From NCBI GenBank assembly GCA_902589965.1, contig CACIUX010000006.1, positions 1 through 63,774 on the forward strand: 63,774 bases of DNA, in the 5' to 3' direction. Under the pieces are notes generated by a model. It saw nothing but the letters and a program-made list of their open reading frames with translations. It was not told the DNA's origin and searched no databases. Position 1 is the first letter of the stretch. Every line of letters starts with the position of its first letter. Shown here piece after piece: positions 10,580 through 18,969 of this stretch. A program made the translations under genes and the position numbers. The DNA is from an uncultured SAR86 cluster bacterium. Lineage in GTDB: Bacteria > Pseudomonadota > Gammaproteobacteria > Magnimaribacterales > AG-339-G14.

Positions 10580-10621
10580 AATATCCCCCATATATGGTTA
10601 TATACTGGATATTATAAAATT

Positions 10622-10680
10622 TTAGGCAATGTTGCCCTAATTTGGTCCTTTTTAAGTGTCTTTTATTTTGATTTTGTCAA
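10622..10680 (-). promoter_or_regulatory. Possible promoter and palindromic operator of the small membrane genes
   Basis: On the minus strand a perfect -35 TTGACA (10675-10680) is followed 18 bp later by a poor -10 (CTTAAA, 10651-10656). Downstream is a near-palindrome, TTAGGGCAACATTGCCTAA (10622-10640), symmetric apart from one extra G. A TATAAT lies further down at 10611-10616. A perfect -35 with a weak -10 next to a palindrome suggests regulation. The binding protein is unknown. Confidence 0.35.
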
Positions 10681-10738
10681 GGACTTAGAAAATAAGATAT
10701 TTTTGAAATTTAAATGAAGTATAAAGACCTTAAATAGG

Positions 10739-11206
10739 CTACTTTTTTCTTACTTCAGCATAAATTTCGCTCGTTCCGTCTTTATATAAAATTAGAACAT
10801 CATAAGGTGTAAATTTATCTCCAACTTCCATTCCAGGAGAACCCATAGGCATACCAGGAACAGATAAACCTATTGCATTTGGATTGTTTTCTGCAAGAAA
10901 TTGAGAGATGTATTCACCTGGAACATGCCCCTCAAAAACATACCCTTCTTTGGAAACTGCTGTATGGCAAGATCCGTATTCAGGTTTGATTCCATATTTC
11001 TCTTTAATGGGAAGAAGATTTTGATGATCTTCTGGAAAGGTTTCAAAACCGAGGCTATCAAGATGTTTCATCCATTTTTTACAGCACCCACAAGTTGCAG
11101 TCTTATGCACTATTAGGGAAAGATCTTTCTCTAAACTTTCAAGTTTTGTTGAAGCTAAAGAAAACGAGAGAGACAGAAAGATTAGAATTAAAATTTTTTG
11201 TTTCAT
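10739..11206 (-). CDS. Secreted DUF411 metal-binding protein
   Basis: A 155-aa protein with a signal peptide (hydrophobic residues 4-18), so it is probably periplasmic. It has the DUF411 hallmark TCGCCKKW (Cys39, Cys41, Cys42), then YGSCHTA near residue 78, and a GLSVPGMPMGSPGME motif in which methionines and cysteines can bind copper. Family members occur with copper-resistance genes, though none is adjacent here. Copper binding or redox handling is inferred from the family. It stands between the small membrane genes and the acyl-CoA trio, with 47 bp upstream and no clear terminator. Confidence 0.8.
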   Translation of the reverse strand: MKQKILILIFLSLSFSLASTKLESLEKDLSLIVHKTATCGCCKKWMKHLDSLGFETFPEDHQNLLPIKEKYGIKPEYGSCHTAVSKEGYVFEGHVPGEYISQFLAENNPNAIGLSVPGMPMGSPGMEVGDKFTPYDVLILYKDGTSEIYAEVRKK

Positions 11207-11253
11207 TTATAAATAATAACAAGAATTACTACATTGTATAAGGTTGGAAAATA

Positions 11254-11607
11254 TCAATTCTTTTTATATTTTGGGTTATCAATATCAATTTTCTTTTCTG
11301 TTAAATCATACAAAAAATCTATGATATTTTGATCAGAAACATCAATTTCATTATTTTTGATTTTGTCTGCAAGCTTACTTATAGAAAAGTCTTTATCTTT
11401 GATTAATTTGGCACCTAAATGTTTAAAATCATCATTAATTTTTTTTCCTAAATCTATTTCTCTTTTAACAATATTAAGAACGTTTGAAACTATTTGAAGC
11501 TTAAATCTTTTATTTGCTGGGTAATCATCTGATTTTGTTTCAGCATCTATAAAGTCAATAACTGCCTTCAGTAGCTCTGATGAAGATGGTCTGTCGAATA
11601 TTGTCAT
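11254..11607 (-). CDS. DUF6285 protein (LvaB-like)
   Basis: A 117-aa, lysine-rich, helical protein without membrane segments. It matches the small DUF6285 family whose genes sit beside an aminoglycoside-phosphotransferase-like kinase and an acyl-CoA dehydrogenase. In Pseudomonas putida the equivalent, LvaB, is needed for LvaA to phosphorylate 4-hydroxyacyl-CoA during levulinate breakdown. Here the gene overlaps the kinase by 4 bp and is last in the trio. Assignment rests on size, N-terminal RPSSSELLKAV and context. Levulinate itself need not be the substrate. Confidence 0.72.
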   Translation of the reverse strand: MTIFDRPSSSELLKAVIDFIDAETKSDDYPANKRFKLQIVSNVLNIVKREIDLGKKINDDFKHLGAKLIKDKDFSISKLADKIKNNEIDVSDQNIIDFLYDLTEKKIDIDNPKYKKN

Positions 11608-12566
11608 AAAAAGTTGTTGTGCTTAATCATATTCATTAAATCATATTCTGTCTCAGAAACCCTTCGTCCAATTGCTGCTTTTTCAATAGAATTTATTGAA
11701 CCGCTTAAGTGTGCGAAAGCTTGCATCATGCAAATAATACCCCATCTTAAAGAGCCAAAGAGCTGCCAAATATCAATTTGAGACATATCAATCTTAATAT
11801 TTGAAATTGATTCATATCCTTCTATAAGCTCTTCTAAATCTCCCAAACCTCCAACTCTCTTATGAACGTTTCCAAATCGCCAAGATCTCACGCACAACCA
11901 TCCTATATCCTCCATTGGATTCCCAATGTGAGCTAATTCCCAATCTATAATTGATTCTAAGTTTGACTCAGAGATAATAAAGTTACCGAAGCGGAAATCT
12001 CCATGGACCAATACATTGTCGTATTTTGTTAATTCTTGAGTCTCTAGCCATTTGAATGCTAACTCAAAAACTGGCTGAGGTTGCTCAAAACTAGAATATA
12101 CCAGGTAGAGTTTTTTTAATGATTCCTCAAAAGTTACTGAATCCAGATCAGTTAATTCATCTAGTTTAGTTTGGTGAATAGTTGCTAGAGACCTGCCTAT
12201 CTCAAAAGATAATTTACTGCGCACATTTTTATATTTATCATCCCTTAGGATTTTTCTTGGAATAGTTTCTCCAGGAATTGCTTCCATCACATAACCTTCA
12301 CCGATATCTTCGTCTTCTGAGAATTCAAAAATTATTTCAGGGACTGGTGCATCATTTGATCTTACGATCCTTTGAATTTTTGCCTCTAATTTTTTTGGGA
12401 CAGCCATGACTGATTGCTCTTTAGACAATGAGCGTCTGACAATGAGTTCGTTGTTATTTTCAAGAATAATTCTATTTATATCAGCAGAGGCACCTCCGGT
12501 AAGGGGAACCAATTTCTTAATATTTTGTTGCAGAGAATTCTCTAAGAATTCCTGAAAATTTTGCAT
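11604..12566 (-). CDS. Acyl-CoA kinase of the aminoglycoside phosphotransferase fold (LvaA/ACAD11-kinase-like)
   Basis: A 320-aa phosphotransferase with the Brenner motif VHGDFRFGNF (His188, Asp190, Asn195) and the metal-binding Asp208 in IIDWELAHIGNP. This is the form found in the kinase domain of ACAD10/11 and in LvaA, and not in true antibiotic kinases. Those proteins phosphorylate the hydroxyl of 4-hydroxyacyl-CoAs so that the linked acyl-CoA dehydrogenase-like enzyme can eliminate phosphate. Context agrees: the dehydrogenase ends 1 bp upstream and DUF6285 overlaps by 4 bp downstream. Substrate chain length is unknown. A choline- or aminoglycoside-kinase role is unlikely. Confidence 0.8.
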   Translation of the reverse strand: MQNFQEFLENSLQQNIKKLVPLTGGASADINRIILENNNELIVRRSLSKEQSVMAVPKKLEAKIQRIVRSNDAPVPEIIFEFSEDEDIGEGYVMEAIPGETIPRKILRDDKYKNVRSKLSFEIGRSLATIHQTKLDELTDLDSVTFEESLKKLYLVYSSFEQPQPVFELAFKWLETQELTKYDNVLVHGDFRFGNFIISESNLESIIDWELAHIGNPMEDIGWLCVRSWRFGNVHKRVGGLGDLEELIEGYESISNIKIDMSQIDIWQLFGSLRWGIICMMQAFAHLSGSINSIEKAAIGRRVSETEYDLMNMIKHNNFL

Positions 12567-12567
12567 A

Positions 12568-13770
12568 CTAAGAAGATACTAAAGAAGCGTCTCTTTCACC
12601 AAAATCCCAACCAGGGCCATTATGTTCATAATTTTTTAGGATTCTCCTTGCTACCGACTGAATATGCACTTCATCAGGACCATCATATATTCTTGCTTCT
12701 CTGGCATGACGATACATAAGACTTAGAGGAGTATCGTCTGTAAGTCCTTTAGCGCCATGGACTTGAATGGCTCTATCAATCACGTTGTGAAGCATTTCAG
12801 CACCGACAACTTTGATAAGACCGATTTCGATTCGTGCATCATCTCCTTGATCAATTCTTTTTGCTGCATCGAGCGTTAAATGCCTCGAGGCTTGTATCTC
12901 ACAAGCACTATCGAATACAAATTTTTGTAATAATTGTTTTTTTGTCAAAGGTGTACCGAAAGTTTCTCTTTCATGCATTCTTTCGCAAAGTAAATCAAAT
13001 GCCCTTTGAGCTTGGCCGAGCCATCTCATGCAATGGAAAATTCTTCCTGGACCAAGTCTTTTCTGAGCAATGATAAAACCTTGCCCTCGCGGACCTAATA
13101 AATTTTCTTCTGGAACTTCGACGTTGTCGTACTTGACCTCATAATGACCACCGTTGATGCCTAAAACAGGCGTTTCTCTTACAATTTTATAACCAGGATT
13201 ATCGGTTGGAACAATTATCATACTAAAAGCACCATGACTTGGAGCTTCTAATTCAGTTCTACACATTACAGTTGTGTAAGCAGCTCTTGCTGCCCCAGTT
13301 GTAAACCACTTTCTACCGTTAATTCTCCAGACACCATCCTCAAGAATTGCTGTAGTTTGAAGTTGAGTTGGATCGGAACTCGCAACTTCTGGCTCTGTCA
13401 TTCCAAAGCTTGGAAAGATTTCTCCTTGAACAAGAGGCTCTAAGTATTGATCTCTCCAATGAGGCGAAGCAAATTCTCTTAACATGATTGAATCCTGTAG
13501 GGAGTGTGTTCCTAAGGCCACCATCGCAAAAGACGAACGACCGATTACTTCATTCACGTAGACATACTCCATGAATGGCATTCCGCCTCCGCCAATGTCT
13601 GTTGGATGCCCTAAAGCCCAAATTTTTTCATCTTTTGCTAGCTGCATTAGGGAGCCAAGCATCTCTCTTGATTCGGGTGTTCCTTTAGCTAGTTCAGTTT
13701 CCTTTGGATAGATTTCATTCTCTATAAAATCTTTAACTTTAGCCCTTATTTTTGTCCAATCTTTACTCAT
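12568..13770 (-). CDS. Acyl-CoA dehydrogenase family protein (LvaC/ACAD10-11-like)
   Basis: A 400-aa flavoprotein with the acyl-CoA dehydrogenase fold. Visible motifs are GMTEPEVASSDPTQLQT (substrate and FAD loop), WFTTGAARA, FGTPLTKKQLLQ, the IQVHGAKGLTDDTPL helix and the GPDEVHIQSVARR end. The TEPEVASSD loop is typical of the ACAD10/11 branch. With the adjacent kinase and DUF6285 it probably converts phosphorylated 4-hydroxyacyl-CoA to an enoyl-CoA that enters beta-oxidation. This is inferred from the LvaABC and ACAD10/11 precedents. It follows lysS by 4 bp, so the trio rides on a housekeeping transcript. A plain acyl-CoA dehydrogenase role is the alternative. Confidence 0.88.
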   Translation of the reverse strand: MSKDWTKIRAKVKDFIENEIYPKETELAKGTPESREMLGSLMQLAKDEKIWALGHPTDIGGGGMPFMEYVYVNEVIGRSSFAMVALGTHSLQDSIMLREFASPHWRDQYLEPLVQGEIFPSFGMTEPEVASSDPTQLQTTAILEDGVWRINGRKWFTTGAARAAYTTVMCRTELEAPSHGAFSMIIVPTDNPGYKIVRETPVLGINGGHYEVKYDNVEVPEENLLGPRGQGFIIAQKRLGPGRIFHCMRWLGQAQRAFDLLCERMHERETFGTPLTKKQLLQKFVFDSACEIQASRHLTLDAAKRIDQGDDARIEIGLIKVVGAEMLHNVIDRAIQVHGAKGLTDDTPLSLMYRHAREARIYDGPDEVHIQSVARRILKNYEHNGPGWDFGERDASLVSS

Positions 13771-13774
13771 CTTT

Positions 13775-15226
13775 CTAATTCCCCTTATTTTTTAATTGCG
13801 GAAATAAAATTACGTCCCTTATGGAATCTATTCCCGTAAGTAACATTACCAATCTATCCAGTCCTATGCCAACACCAGCACAAGGTGCAAGGCCGTATTC
13901 AAGCGCCTCGATATAGTCTAAATCCATCTCCATAGCTTCCTCATCACCCTTTTCTTTATCTTCCATTTGCATTTTGAATCTTTCTAGCTGGTCTTCTGGA
14001 TCATTTAACTCAGAAAAACCATTTGCAATCTCTTTACCATCTATGAAAAGTTCAAATCTATCTACATAACCCTCATCACCTTCTGATTTTCTTGATAGAG
14101 GAGAAATCTCCAGAGGATATTTATAGATAAAAGTTGGTTCAGAGAGCTTATCTTCAACTTCTGACTCAAAAATTTCAGCTTTTAATTTGCCAATAGATAA
14201 AGTTTTGAAATTTTCAATTTTTAATGATTTTGCAAATTTTCTTAGGCTATCTATATCGTCTAAATCTTTTTTATTAAGAGATGTATTTTTAGTGAGCGCT
14301 TCGTCAAAAGATACTCTTTTAAATTTTTTAAAAGATCTTTTGCTTTGTTCTAAATTAGAAAGATGCTTTATTAATGCCTCCACAAAATCCATCTGAAAAT
14401 CATAATCTTCATAAGCAGTATAAAATTCCAACATAGTAAATTCAGGATTGTGTTTAGTTGATAATCCTTCATTTCTGAAATTTCTATTAATCTCATAAAC
14501 CTTCTCAAAACCTCCAACAACAAGTCTCTTCAAGTAAAGTTCTGGAGCAATTCTTAAATACAAATCCATTCCTAAAGCATTGTGATGAGTTACGAAAGGT
14601 TTAGCCGCAGCTCCCCCAGGAATGGGATGCATCATTGGTGTCTCAACCTCTATAAACCCACTTGAATCAAAGTAATTCCTAGTCTCAGAAATAATCTTGC
14701 TTCTGGCTAAAAAAACTTCTCTTGCTTCCTCATTAACTAAGAGATCTAAATATCTTTTTCGATATCTCTGTTCAACGTCGACAAGTCCTTGATGTTTTTC
14801 GGGTAAGGGTTTTAGTGATTTGGTTAATAGAATAGCTTCAGTTACCTTGATTGATAGTTCTCCCGTGTTTGTTTTAAAAAGCTCTCCTTCTACGCCAATG
14901 ATGTCTCCAATATCCCAAGTTTTAAAATCATCGTAGTTACTTAAAGTATCTTCTCTTAAATAAAGCTGAATTTGAGCGCTCATATCTTGGATGGTAGTAA
15001 AACTGGCTTTTCCCATGAGCCTTCGAAGCATAATTCGACCGGCAACTTTAACGCTGATACTTGTTTTCTCTAAATCATCTTTGCTTAAATCTGAATATCC
15101 TTTAATTAATTCCTTGGCTAATTCATTTCTCCTGAATGAATTGGGATAGTCCTTACCTTGCTCTCTAAGCTTTTTTAATTTTTCTTTTCGTACTTCAAAT
15201 AAATTATTTTCGTCTTGCTCTTTCAA
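13775..15226 (-). CDS. lysS: Lysine--tRNA ligase (class II)
   Basis: Charges tRNA-Lys in the cytosol. The N-terminal OB-fold (about residues 55-160) precedes the class II catalytic core: motif 2 around RNFRNEGLSTKHNPEF and motif 3 GVGIGLDRLVMLLTG near the C terminus. The 483-aa length is normal. The start is a TTG at 15226 immediately after the prfB TAA (TAATTG), implying reinitiation. The reading begins KEQDENNLFEVRKEKL, resembling other LysS N termini. The prfB-lysS pairing is conserved in gammaproteobacteria. Confidence 0.95.
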   Translation of the reverse strand: MKEQDENNLFEVRKEKLKKLREQGKDYPNSFRRNELAKELIKGYSDLSKDDLEKTSISVKVAGRIMLRRLMGKASFTTIQDMSAQIQLYLREDTLSNYDDFKTWDIGDIIGVEGELFKTNTGELSIKVTEAILLTKSLKPLPEKHQGLVDVEQRYRKRYLDLLVNEEAREVFLARSKIISETRNYFDSSGFIEVETPMMHPIPGGAAAKPFVTHHNALGMDLYLRIAPELYLKRLVVGGFEKVYEINRNFRNEGLSTKHNPEFTMLEFYTAYEDYDFQMDFVEALIKHLSNLEQSKRSFKKFKRVSFDEALTKNTSLNKKDLDDIDSLRKFAKSLKIENFKTLSIGKLKAEIFESEVEDKLSEPTFIYKYPLEISPLSRKSEGDEGYVDRFELFIDGKEIANGFSELNDPEDQLERFKMQMEDKEKGDEEAMEMDLDYIEALEYGLAPCAGVGIGLDRLVMLLTGIDSIRDVILFPQLKNKGN

Positions 15227-16310
15227 TTAAATGCCCTCTTTTAAACTAGCCTCAATAAATAAGTTGATATCGCCATCCAGGACTGAGTTGCAGTTAGAAG
15301 TCTCTACTCCAGTTCTTAGATCTTTAATTCTAGACGAATCTAAAACATATGACCTTATTTGACTTCCCCAGCCAATATCAGATTTTGAATTTTCTAGGCT
15401 CTGTAATTCCTGCTCCTTTTTATTCAGTTCCAACTCATAAAGCCTTGCTCTTAATTGTTTCATGGCTTCTTCTTTATTTCTATGTTGGGATCTGCCACTT
15501 TGACATTGGACTACAATGCCGGTTGGCTCATGCGTCAATCTAACTGCAGAATCAGTCTTATTAACGTGCTGCCCTCCAGCCCCACTTGCACGATAAGTAT
15601 CGACTCTTATATCTGCAGGATTTAAATCTACTTCAATATCTTCATCTATTTCTGGAGAAACGAAAATTGATGCAAATGAAGTATGCCTTCTGTTTCCTGA
15701 ATCAAAAGGTGATTTTCTTACAAGTCTATGAACTCCGGTCTCTGTTCTTAGCCAACCGTAGGCATAATTACCAGAATATTTTATTGTAGCGCTTTTAATT
15801 CCAGCGACATCACCTGGAGAAATCTCTATAACTTCTACTGTAAATTTTTTATCTTCGCCCCACCTAAGATACATTCTCATCAACATCTCTGCCCAATCTT
15901 GCGCCTCAGTCCCTCCTGATCCTGCCTGAATATCAAGAAAAGCATCATTAGGATCCATCTTGTTCGAGAACATTCTTTGAAATTCCAATTCCTTTAATTG
16001 CGATTCAAGATTAACTACTTCGTTAGATAAATCCTTAATCTCAGAATCACTAGAAATTGCTTCCAATTCAATTAGATCATTAACATTGGAAGATAATTCT
16101 GAATAGAGGGTTATTATTTTCTCTAAGAAAGATTTTTCTTTATTAAGTATTTTAGCTTTTTCTTGATCTTGCCAAACTTCAGGATTTTCAAGTGCTAGAT
16201 TAATCTCTTTTAATTTTGACTCTTTATCCGCTAAGTCAAAGATACCCCCTTAACTCATCAAGAGAGTTTTTTGCAGCTATTAAACGATCTTTTAATGAAA
16301 TCTCTTGCAT
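15227..16310 (-). CDS. prfB: Peptide chain release factor 2, made by programmed +1 frameshift
   Basis: Terminates translation at UAA and UGA. The ATG at 16310 opens a 24-codon frame ([20 protein letters not shown]...) that ends at an in-frame TGA (16236-16238). Translation then shifts +1 at CTT-TGA-C to GAC, and the remaining 336 codons run to 15227, giving 360 aa, close to the usual 365. The stop-recognition SPF motif ([11 protein letters not shown]) and the hydrolysis motif [16 protein letters not shown] are present. The in-frame ATG-less part from 16066 alone would lack the N-terminal domain. It begins 2 bp after thrC. The break is the conserved autoregulatory frameshift, not a mutation. 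Confidence 0.96.
16235..16250 (-). promoter_or_regulatory. prfB programmed frameshift signal
   Basis: On the minus strand AGGGGG (16245-16250), an internal Shine-Dalgarno-like element, is followed three bases later by CTTTGAC (16235-16241), the slippery Leu codon plus in-frame UGA and C. The layout AGG GGG TAT CTT TGA C is the one described for E. coli prfB. When release factor 2 is scarce, ribosomes pause at UGA and shift +1, so the protein controls its own level. Confidence 0.95.
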
Positions 16311-16312
16311 CT

Positions 16313-17680
16313 TTAAATCTTATTAAATATGAATTCTTTCAAATCTGAGAAATTGTAATTCATGGTTTCATATTTTTCTTCTGAATCTAAGAATTTTTGC
16401 AGTCGTTTAGGAGTATCGGAAAAATTTGGTATGACCTTTTTTATGGTATCAATAAACTTTGAAGGGTGAGCTGTCGCAAAACAGACATAATTTTCAGTGC
16501 CTCCTTCACGAATATTTTTAATCCCAATTGCAGTATGAGGATCAAAAATATCCCCTGTCATTTCATAAAGAAGTTCAATTTCATAAAGAATTTCTTCATC
16601 AGCAACCGTATGACTTTCAAAAACATTACAGAGATCTTTATAAAGGTTATTAGCGATAGAAAAGCCGTCTTTCTTAAATTGTTTCATTAATTTTTGTGTC
16701 TCGATTCCGTTTCCTTCCATCGAATCAAACAACAATCTCTCAAAATTACTAGCAGACGAAATATCCATACTTGGAGCTAATGATTCCATTGTATTCAGTT
16801 TTCTATAAATATTATTTTTGAAAAAGATATCAAGAACATTATTTCTATTTGTAGCAATGTTTATCTTATTAAGGTTAAGACCCATCTTTTTTGCATACCA
16901 ACCAGCGTATGCATGACCAAAGTTTCCAGATGGGATTGAAACATTAATTTCTTTTTTATCAATCCTTGAACTTAAATAAAAGAAATATACTGTTTGAGCA
17001 AGAATTCTAGTCCAATTTATCGAGTTAATGGACGCAAAGAGAGTGTCATTATTTTCTGCAGAATCTGCAAACATTTTTTTTACAAAGTCTTGGCAATCAT
17101 CGAAATTTCCAGTTACAGAGACCGCTTCGACATTATCTTTATTCCAGGTTGTCATTTGTTTTCGTTGGACTTCAGATATTTTTCCATCAGGAAAAAATAT
17201 AAAGGAATGTAAATTTTCAAAGTTTTGACATGCTGCGATAGCTGCAGATCCAGTATCGCCGCTTGTTGCTCCTAAGATCACTATTTTTTTTCCTAACTTC
17301 TCTGAGGCTGCGTTCAGAAACCTGCCTAAAAGTTGCATGGCAACATCTTTAAATGCGAGTGTTGGGCCATGGAATAATTCTAAAACATGTCCAAATTCGT
17401 AATCTTTAATTTGAACCACATCATTTGTCTCAAAATTTTTGTATGCATCTGAAATTATCTTTTGTAATTCATCTTTTTGTAGAAAATCACCGATGAACGG
17501 TTTGATAACAATCTGTGCTATTTCTGTATAGGACAAATTTTTCATATTATCTATGACTGCGCTTTCAAGCTTAGGAATTACAGATGGAACAAATAACCCT
17601 CCGTCAGAAGCTGTACCTGAAGCTAAAACACTCTCAAAGGAAGCTTCTTTAGCTTTACCTCTTGTACTTACGTATTTCAT
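16313..17680 (-). CDS. thrC: Threonine synthase
   Basis: PLP enzyme converting O-phosphohomoserine to threonine. The N terminus MKYVSTRGKAKEASFESVL and the PLP-lysine motif FHGPTLAFKDVAMQ are diagnostic, as are GATSGDTGSAA and PSGNFGHAYAG. The 455-aa length matches the longer thrC form of gammaproteobacteria and yeast. It overlaps hom by 4 bp, so the last steps of threonine synthesis are coupled. No thrB is in the window. In many relatives recJ lies between thrC and prfB; here prfB starts 2 bp later and recJ is absent. Confidence 0.95.
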   Translation of the reverse strand: MKYVSTRGKAKEASFESVLASGTASDGGLFVPSVIPKLESAVIDNMKNLSYTEIAQIVIKPFIGDFLQKDELQKIISDAYKNFETNDVVQIKDYEFGHVLELFHGPTLAFKDVAMQLLGRFLNAASEKLGKKIVILGATSGDTGSAAIAACQNFENLHSFIFFPDGKISEVQRKQMTTWNKDNVEAVSVTGNFDDCQDFVKKMFADSAENNDTLFASINSINWTRILAQTVYFFYLSSRIDKKEINVSIPSGNFGHAYAGWYAKKMGLNLNKINIATNRNNVLDIFFKNNIYRKLNTMESLAPSMDISSASNFERLLFDSMEGNGIETQKLMKQFKKDGFSIANNLYKDLCNVFESHTVADEEILYEIELLYEMTGDIFDPHTAIGIKNIREGGTENYVCFATAHPSKFIDTIKKVIPNFSDTPKRLQKFLDSEEKYETMNYNFSDLKEFIFNKI

Positions 17681-18969
17681 TTATTTGGATTAAAAATTCT
17701 AAGATGAACAATCTTTTTGAAAATGTCCTTCTCATTAGAAAAGCTATTTAAAAGTTCTTCTAATTCAATTTCATTACATTCATTGAGGACAATTACTATA
17801 GGAATAAGACCATTTTGTGAAAAATCTTCCTTCTGAATCACAGACTCGATACTTAAGTTTTGCTTTGCAATGAAAGATGATATTTTGGCCATTACTCCCG
17901 GACTATCATTTACTTCCAATCTTAAGTATCTCTGACAAGAAAAAGTATTATTGGAAATCTCCATTAATCCCTGACCGAATTTACTATAATGAACCTTGTT
18001 ATTCTGAGACATGTCAAAAAGGTCAGATAATATTGAGGATGCAGTAGGTTTTGGTCCGGCTCCCGGACCGTAAAAAAGATTAGAGCCTGAATCTTTAGTA
18101 AAAACTTCTATTGCATTCATTTCTTCATTTACTTTAGATAGTATTGAAGATTGTTGAATTAACGCAGGAAATGATTTCAAAATAAGTCTATTTTTTTCAT
18201 AAGAACCTATTGATAAAGGTTTGATTGAATACCCAAGCTCTAAAGCAAACTTGAAGTCTATACTCTCAACTATATCTATTCCTTCAATATCTAATTCAAT
18301 GGAACTATCTAATTTTGAACCGAAAGCAAGGTACGATAATACTTTTCCTTTCTGAGCTGCATCAGTGCCGTTGAGATCTAATGTTGGATCTGCTTCAGCG
18401 AAACCAAGTTCTTGGGCTTGCTTTACACCTTCCTCCAACTCAATACCGTCTGATTCCATTTTGGATAGTATATAGTTGCTTGTTCCGTTAAGAATTCCTG
18501 CAAACCAAGAAATATTTTCAATTCTTGCTTTTGAAGAAAGTGACCTAATAATTGGAATTCCTCCAGCAACAGAAGCCTCAAATCCAATGAATAAATTATT
18601 TTCTTCAGCTAATTTAAATAGCTCATCTCCATGCAAAGATATCATTGCTTTGTTAGCAGTTATGAAGTCTTTTTTAGATTCAAGAGCTTGTTTTGCGACT
18701 TTATAAGCATCGTCTATTCCACCCATAACCTCGATGACAACATCAATGGAATCATTCTTGTTAATAGATTCAAAATCGGTGTGAATATTTCCATTGAACT
18801 TACCCTTGTATCCTCTTAATTTGCCGCTTTTTGTCACTACATCGGTTACTAAAAAGTCTGTATCAAACATTTTCTTATAGAAATCAGCATTTACCGTTAA
18901 TAATTCCAATACTGCTCCTCCGACGTTTCCTGCGCCGCATAAAGCAATTTTTATCTCTTGCTGGACCAT
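17677..18969 (-). CDS. hom: Homoserine dehydrogenase (monofunctional)
   Basis: Reduces aspartate semialdehyde to homoserine for threonine and methionine. The NAD(P) motif is CGAGNVGGAVLELL at residues 9-22; GGIPIIRSLSSKARIENISWFAGILNGTSNYIL is split across the catalytic core, and a C-terminal ACT domain (about 345-425) should give threonine feedback. It is not fused to aspartokinase. It overlaps thrC by 4 bp and shares one base with alaC, so all three are on one transcript. Confidence 0.95.
   Translation of the reverse strand: MVQQEIKIALCGAGNVGGAVLELLTVNADFYKKMFDTDFLVTDVVTKSGKLRGYKGKFNGNIHTDFESINKNDSIDVVIEVMGGIDDAYKVAKQALESKKDFITANKAMISLHGDELFKLAEENNLFIGFEASVAGGIPIIRSLSSKARIENISWFAGILNGTSNYILSKMESDGIELEEGVKQAQELGFAEADPTLDLNGTDAAQKGKVLSYLAFGSKLDSSIELDIEGIDIVESIDFKFALELGYSIKPLSIGSYEKNRLILKSFPALIQQSSILSKVNEEMNAIEVFTKDSGSNLFYGPGAGPKPTASSILSDLFDMSQNNKVHYSKFGQGLMEISNNTFSCQRYLRLEVNDSPGVMAKISSFIAKQNLSIESVIQKEDFSQNGLIPIVIVLNECNEIELEELLNSFSNEKDIFKKIVHLRIFNPNK

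Noticed and set aside
11604-12566. Antibiotic-resistance aminoglycoside phosphotransferase
   Set aside because: The motif form and the acyl-CoA dehydrogenase and DUF6285 neighbours point to the LvaA/ACAD10-11 kinase group.
16066-16310. Apparent frameshift or truncated start in prfB
   Set aside because: The in-frame TGA sits in the canonical AGGGGG-TAT-CTTTGAC signal, so it is programmed frameshifting and not a pseudogene.
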